Origin: Planctomycetaceae bacterium
Lineage (GTDB): Bacteria; Planctomycetota; Planctomycetia; Planctomycetales; Planctomycetaceae
Assembly: GCA_003445035.1 (NCBI GenBank)
Contig: DLVV01000144.1
Coordinates: forward strand, 1 to 20,104
Length of the DNA: 20,104 nt
Direction of reading: 5' to 3'
Shown: positions 16,890 to 20,104 of the stretch, in pieces
How positions within the stretch are numbered: the first letter of the stretch is position 1
How the letters are laid out: each line of letters starts with the position of its first letter
Translations under genes and position numbers: made by a program
The notes under the pieces: model-generated
What the model saw: the letters and a program-made list of their open reading frames with translations, nothing else
Databases searched by the model: none
Told to the model about the DNA's origin: nothing

Positions 16890-17282
16890 ATGGCCAAGTC
16901 TGGCGCCCGCAAGAAACTGCCCAAGGAAGTGGCGATCATCAATGCCGACAACTGCACAGGTTGCGAGGCGTGCCTGGAGGTTTGCCCGGTCGATTGCATA
17001 TACAAGGTGCCCGGCTCCACCATTTCGGTCCTACAGACCTGGTGCGAAATCGATGTCGAACGTTGCGTCGGCTGTGAGGTCTGCGTCCACATCCCCACCA
17101 AGAAGTCCGACCCGTACGAATTGCTGGTCTGCCCGTGGGATGCGATCGAAATGATCAAAACGGTCGATGTGGCTCATGCCGTTGCCGAAAAGGGCGGGCC
17201 AACCGACTACCTGCGAGAGAACTGGGATCGGGTCGTCGAGCCGGCCATTCGCATGGCCGACCTCGCTGCCGCCAACTCGTAG
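16890..17282 (+). CDS. Ferredoxin-like protein with two 4Fe-4S motifs, one expanded
   Basis: This 130-residue cytoplasmic protein carries a classical first motif, Cys22-xx-Cys25-xx-Cys28-xxx-Cys32-Pro. The second motif begins Cys59-xx-Cys62-xx-Cys65, but its fourth cysteine, Cys81-Pro, comes 16 positions later instead of 4, across a loop containing HIPTKKSDPYELLV. Eight cysteines in this order can hold two [4Fe-4S] clusters, so an electron-carrier role is likely. Two further cysteines (36 and 52) are present. The C-terminal 40 residues are helical and not part of a minimal ferredoxin. The ATG at 16890 is chosen because it starts the compact domain; no good Shine-Dalgarno is seen, and 16815 is an alternative. 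The dehydrogenase gene starts 9 nt after its stop, so the two probably share a transcript. Confidence 0.85.
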   Translation: MAKSGARKKLPKEVAIINADNCTGCEACLEVCPVDCIYKVPGSTISVLQTWCEIDVERCVGCEVCVHIPTKKSDPYELLVCPWDAIEMIKTVDVAHAVAEKGGPTDYLRENWDRVVEPAIRMADLAAANS

Positions 17283-17291
17283 GGCCCAGAG

Positions 17292-18278
17292 ATGGCCGAC
17301 GGCTTCCGAGTCCTGATCACCGATCGTGCGTGGCCCGATTGTCAAATCGAGCGAGACGTACTGCTCGAGGTGGGCGCACAACTGCTTGAGGCCCCCGACT
17401 CCAGCGAAGCCACTTTGCTGGAGTTCGCCTCCGGCGTCGACGCCATCGCCGCCTGCTGGGCACAGGTCACCCCGCAGATCGTAGATGCCGCCCCAAACTG
17501 CAAGATTGTCGCCAGGTTTGGTATCGGCCTGGACAACATTCCGGTCGAAGCCTGCACGCTGCGAGGCATACCGGTCACTTATGTCCCCGACTACTGCATC
17601 CCCGAAGTGGCCGATCACACGATCGCCCTGTTGCTGTCGGCCGTCCGGAAAACCGCCTTTTTTCATCTCCACACGAAACAGGGTGAGTACGCCCTGGCCG
17701 CTGGCCCACCCCTGAGGCGTCTCTCGGGCCTCACGCTTGGACTGGTGGGATTCGGCCGCATCGCTCGCGCCGTTGTGCCGCGAGCGCGTGCTCTCGGGCT
17801 CAATGTCGTTGCCACAACGCCCTCTGGCGATGACCATGGCACCGGCTGCCCCATGATGCCCTTCGAGGACCTGCTTCGCACCAGCGACGTCGTCTCACTG
17901 CACTGCCCCCTCTCTGAAGACACCCACCACATGATCGACCGCACCAGTCTCGACTGGCTGCAACCACACGCGGTGCTGATCAACACGTCACGCGGCGGGC
18001 TGATCGATCATGCCGCCGCCTGGGAAGCTCTCCAGCGCGACACACTCGGAGGCCTCGCTCTCGACGTCTTTGACCCCGAACCTCCCAACCTTTCCGACCC
18101 CCTCTTTGCTGACCAGCGGGTCATCGCAACACCACACGCGGCATTTCTGTCGCAGGAATCGGTCGAAGAGCTGAGACGGCGCACCGCCCGTCAAGTCGCC
18201 GACGTGCTGGCCGGCCGAATGCCCGAACACGTGGTCAATCCCGAGACCTGCGGGCATCTCACTTCCGACAGCCTCTAG
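17292..18278 (+). CDS. D-isomer-specific 2-hydroxyacid dehydrogenase
   Basis: This 328-residue NAD(P)-dependent oxidoreductase reduces 2-oxoacids or oxidises D-2-hydroxyacids. The family pattern is complete: the Rossmann motif GLVGFGRIA (with Ala in place of the last Gly), NTSRGGLID with Arg234, DVFDPEPP with Glu263, and TPHAAFLSQES with His282 as the acid/base. The N-terminal catalytic-domain half contains VARFGIGLDNIPVEAC and PDYCIPEVADHTIALLL. That wording resembles the C-terminal-binding-protein/phosphoglycerate dehydrogenase-like branch, but no ACT domain is present, so serA is not claimed. It starts 9 nt after the ferredoxin stop, which implies an operon, although these enzymes do not normally need a ferredoxin. 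Its stop shares CTAG with the opposite lipoprotein gene. Confidence 0.92.
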   Translation: MADGFRVLITDRAWPDCQIERDVLLEVGAQLLEAPDSSEATLLEFASGVDAIAACWAQVTPQIVDAAPNCKIVARFGIGLDNIPVEACTLRGIPVTYVPDYCIPEVADHTIALLLSAVRKTAFFHLHTKQGEYALAAGPPLRRLSGLTLGLVGFGRIARAVVPRARALGLNVVATTPSGDDHGTGCPMMPFEDLLRTSDVVSLHCPLSEDTHHMIDRTSLDWLQPHAVLINTSRGGLIDHAAAWEALQRDTLGGLALDVFDPEPPNLSDPLFADQRVIATPHAAFLSQESVEELRRRTARQVADVLAGRMPEHVVNPETCGHLTSDSL

Positions 18279-19351
18279 GGCGCCACCACGGGGACCGGCC
18301 CACTGGGCACCGTTCCCGCCGACTCGTCCGCACCAGCCGACTGATCCGTCGGCCCCTTCGGGTCCGTGGCCTCGATCTCCCGAATCGTCACCACTTCGTG
18401 CTTCTGCTGTTCGATCCGGTCGCCCGTCCCGGTCCTCACCAGGCTGATGTCCACGTACCTGTTCCAATCAGCCCTTCGTGGCACACAGTTATGCGCATCG
18501 ACGGTCATATCTCCGAAGGCGTATCCACCCTTGAGCGACACCGCCGCGCTGCCACCAGCCAGTTTCACCTCCGTCGGCGATTGACGAGTGGTGACGCTGC
18601 CAAACACATCCAGCGTGATCGTTCCCTGTCCGGAAGCCTTGACCGCAAACCGGGTGCTGAATTCCATCGGAACCGGTGAAGCAATCTGCCGATTTCGCAT
18701 GGCTGGAGCAATCGGAAGCGAATCGGACGACCGTCCCAACAGCACCAACCCAATGCGGTCATAAATGAACTCCGCTGCGGCCGTGCCTTTCCGATCCCCA
18801 CTGAACAACGTCGCCGGCACGGTGACCAGTTCCAATCCCGTTCTGTCGCCGGTTGTCCGAAATGTGAATCCGCTTCCTACCAGTTCCGACAGATTCGCCA
18901 ACGCCGTGGGCACAGCCACGGTTTCGTCGTTCGAATCGTACGACTGACTATCGCCAGGCACCTTCTCAGAGTACGTGATACGCCGGTAAACCACCCGATA
19001 GCTCAAGTCGCCATCACCTGTGGACTCGACCAACACGTCAAACCAGGCCGACATCTGCGCCTGGCTCGTTTCGATTCCATCCGGCGTCAACTGCGACAGG
19101 GTTTGCGTCACCCGCTTCACGAGCGGATGCTTCGAATTCGAATTCGGTCCATCCTGAACAAAAGACGATCCGGGACTTCCCGGATCCGAATCCGGAATCT
19201 CACCAATCTGAGAGGCCATGTCCTCGTCCAACAGCAGGTCGTTCTCGTCGAACGTCAGCTGATCCGACGATTCGTTGTAACATCCGCCAATCCACAGCAG
19301 CGACCACACCAAACCCGCGCAGACACTTCTCGCGACCGGTTGCTTAGCCAT
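18275..19351 (-). CDS. Predicted lipoprotein of unknown function
   Basis: This 358-residue protein starts with a short basic segment, a hydrophobic run and the lipobox IGGC (Cys24), so it should be lipid-anchored. The ATG at 19351 has GAGG 8 nt upstream. A Asp/Glu/Ser-rich linker (about 25-75) is followed by a strand-rich domain with segments such as SYRVVYRRITYS, GSGFTFRTTGDRTGLELV, GTITLDVFGSV and AAVSLKGGYAFGD. The last 20-30 residues are Pro/Gly/Ser-rich. The arrangement recalls DUF6263-type planctomycete lipoproteins, but I cannot confirm this by eye. No catalytic motif is visible. The stop overlaps that of the convergent dehydrogenase gene. Confidence 0.75.
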   Translation of the reverse strand: MAKQPVARSVCAGLVWSLLWIGGCYNESSDQLTFDENDLLLDEDMASQIGEIPDSDPGSPGSSFVQDGPNSNSKHPLVKRVTQTLSQLTPDGIETSQAQMSAWFDVLVESTGDGDLSYRVVYRRITYSEKVPGDSQSYDSNDETVAVPTALANLSELVGSGFTFRTTGDRTGLELVTVPATLFSGDRKGTAAAEFIYDRIGLVLLGRSSDSLPIAPAMRNRQIASPVPMEFSTRFAVKASGQGTITLDVFGSVTTRQSPTEVKLAGGSAAVSLKGGYAFGDMTVDAHNCVPRRADWNRYVDISLVRTGTGDRIEQQKHEVVTIREIEATDPKGPTDQSAGADESAGTVPSGPVPVVAP

Positions 19352-19395
19352 TGCGTCTACCTCGTGACAGATACTGACTCCGACAAAACCGGCGG

Positions 19396-19424
19396 ACGAT
19401 ACCAGTACCCGCCATCTCTGCCAA
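19396..19424 (-). promoter_or_regulatory. Candidate promoter of the lipoprotein gene
   Basis: On the minus strand TTGGCA (19419-19424) and TATCGT (19396-19401) are 17 nt apart. The start of transcription would be near 19389, with a leader of about 38 nt before the ATG at 19351. Confidence 0.35.
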
Positions 19425-19590
19425 GATGAAGATCTGGACATACGCCCGACAACGCGATCACGATATTCATAATGACGACATCCGCACTCTCGTTGTGTCA
19501 CATTGACCACACTTGAATTTGACGTCTGAAGATGATGCCAGCCAAAACGATCCCCTGGAACCCTTTCGTAACTCTTTTATTGACAGCAGT

Positions 19591-19619
19591 TTGAGATATT
19601 TGTCGTCGCCAGATAGGAT
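19591..19619 (+). promoter_or_regulatory. Candidate promoter of the Arg/Ser-rich protein gene
   Basis: TTGAGA (19591-19596) and TAGGAT (19614-19619) are separated by 17 nt, about 90 nt before the ATG at 19708. A TTGACA at 19580-19585 lies just upstream but has no -10 box at the right distance. Confidence 0.35.
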
Positions 19620-19707
19620 TCAAATCTTCACGGCGGCATGGTTTCCGCACTTCAGGGACTCCAACAAGGTTTACCGTGGGACATCCCGTTCGTGAAAGGA
19701 CGCCATC

Positions 19708-20104
19708 ATGGGTCACCATCATTTCCGGAAACACCACAGATCCACAAAATCGAATCGCCTGAACGCGGTGCTTCTCTGCCTGCCACTTTTATTCGCCGCT
19801 CCTTTAGCCCAGGCAAAGGATCGACCCAGCCGCTCCTCAGCGCGTCGATCGGCGCCTGCAAGCCGCTCGACCACCACCACCCGCGTCCGAGCCCGTTCGT
19901 CTTCGTCCCGCAGCAGCTCTTCCAAATCGTCGAGCGGAAGTGGACGGTCTGTCAGCCGCCCCGCCACACGCAGCTCGAGTGGGTCCAGGCCGACGCGGAT
20001 CGCTCCAAGCCGCTCCAGTCGCGGCGTCACAACGAGATCAACCTCTAGACCTACAAAATCACCCCGCACCAGCCAACGCCCCACCAGCCGTACCACCAGT
20101 CGCC
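19708..20104 (+). CDS. Secreted Arg/Ser-rich low-complexity protein, 3' end beyond the window
   Basis: The frame starts at the ATG at 19708 and stays open through 132 codons to the right edge, so the protein is incomplete. AAAGGA ends 7 nt before the ATG, one of the best ribosome-binding sites in the window. A His-rich start (MGHHHFRKHH) leads into a hydrophobic stretch and a signal-peptidase-like site, LLFAAPLAQAKD (about 23-37). Everything after that is dominated by Arg, Ser and Thr with Pro and Gly, including runs such as RSSSSRSSSSKSSSGSGR, with almost no acidic or hydrophobic residues. The exported part would be highly basic and probably disordered; binding to a polyanion such as nucleic acid or an acidic surface polymer is a guess. 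Frames on the other strand and in another plus frame lack the start signals. Confidence 0.7.
   Translation, partial: MGHHHFRKHHRSTKSNRLNAVLLCLPLLFAAPLAQAKDRPSRSSARRSAPASRSTTTTRVRARSSSSRSSSSKSSSGSGRSVSRPATRSSSGSRPTRIAPSRSSRGVTTRSTSRPTKSPRTSQRPTSRTTSR

Larger units (their letters stand above)
19352..19707. other. Divergent intergenic region, AT-richer than the genes
   Basis: This 356-nt gap between the lipoprotein gene and the Arg/Ser-rich protein gene has no convincing coding frame, and its composition is visibly more AT-rich. It holds one candidate promoter in each direction (listed separately). I saw no terminator-like stem, tandem repeat or tRNA in it. Confidence 0.6.

Noticed and set aside
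19638..20048. Closed open frame of 136 codons on the plus strand at the right end
   Set aside because: It lacks a ribosome-binding site and a sensible N-terminus, and overlaps the better-supported Arg/Ser-rich frame at 19708.
19719..20096. Open frame of 125 codons on the minus strand at the right end
   Set aside because: It is a mirror frame of the Arg/Ser-rich gene; its Arg/Glu/Leu-rich product has no start signal.
1..20104. CRISPR array, tRNA, rRNA, insertion sequence or prophage
   Set aside because: No regularly spaced repeats, cloverleaf-like segments, transposase motifs or flanking inverted repeats were seen on either strand.

Overview
The window looks like a chromosomal segment of a GC-rich, Gram-negative-type bacterium, most likely a planctomycete. 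This is inferred from gene content only: a Ser/Thr kinase fused through one membrane segment to a long beta-helix-like exterior domain, an FHA-GAF-histidine kinase, secreted S41 and M28 peptidases carrying PDZ domains, a DUF481-type outer-membrane protein, a lipoprotein, and Shine-Dalgarno sites at only some starts. No rRNA, tRNA, CRISPR array, transposase or phage gene was seen. About fourteen protein genes fill the window, and two of them run off its edges.

Layout. Positions 1-687 (minus) hold the 5' part of a dihydroorotate-dehydrogenase-like gene, divergent from a sugar phosphate isomerase/epimerase-like gene (776-1675). Next comes an S41 peptidase (1872-3521) overlapping by one base a beta-propeller protein (3521-4459). 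A candidate promoter precedes a 1280-residue transmembrane Ser/Thr kinase (4567-8409), which meets head-on an FHA-GAF-histidine kinase gene (8406-10172, minus). A rho-independent terminator at 10231-10277 closes the Mn-superoxide dismutase gene sodA (10328-10939, minus) and also shows where the histidine kinase gene can begin. On the plus strand follow a GT2 glycosyltransferase (11121-11831), a BshC-like protein (11874-13514) and a secreted M28 peptidase with a PDZ domain (13637-15691). A DUF481 outer-membrane protein (15705-16637, minus) lies convergent to that peptidase and divergent from a ferredoxin (16890-17282), which sits 9 nt ahead of a D-2-hydroxyacid dehydrogenase (17292-18278). A lipoprotein gene (18275-19351, minus) and the start of a secreted Arg/Ser-rich protein (19708 to the right edge) end the window.

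How the genes may work together. The most suggestive neighbourhood is 4567-10172. The Ser/Thr kinase could in principle phosphorylate the FHA-bearing histidine kinase or a partner that its FHA domain binds. The two genes are on opposite strands and share their last four bases, so this is neighbourhood evidence and not an operon. The S41/propeller, GT2/BshC-like and ferredoxin/dehydrogenase pairs look like short co-transcribed units. Most of the window is otherwise ordinary housekeeping and envelope content. I did not find a clearly new defence or mobile system.
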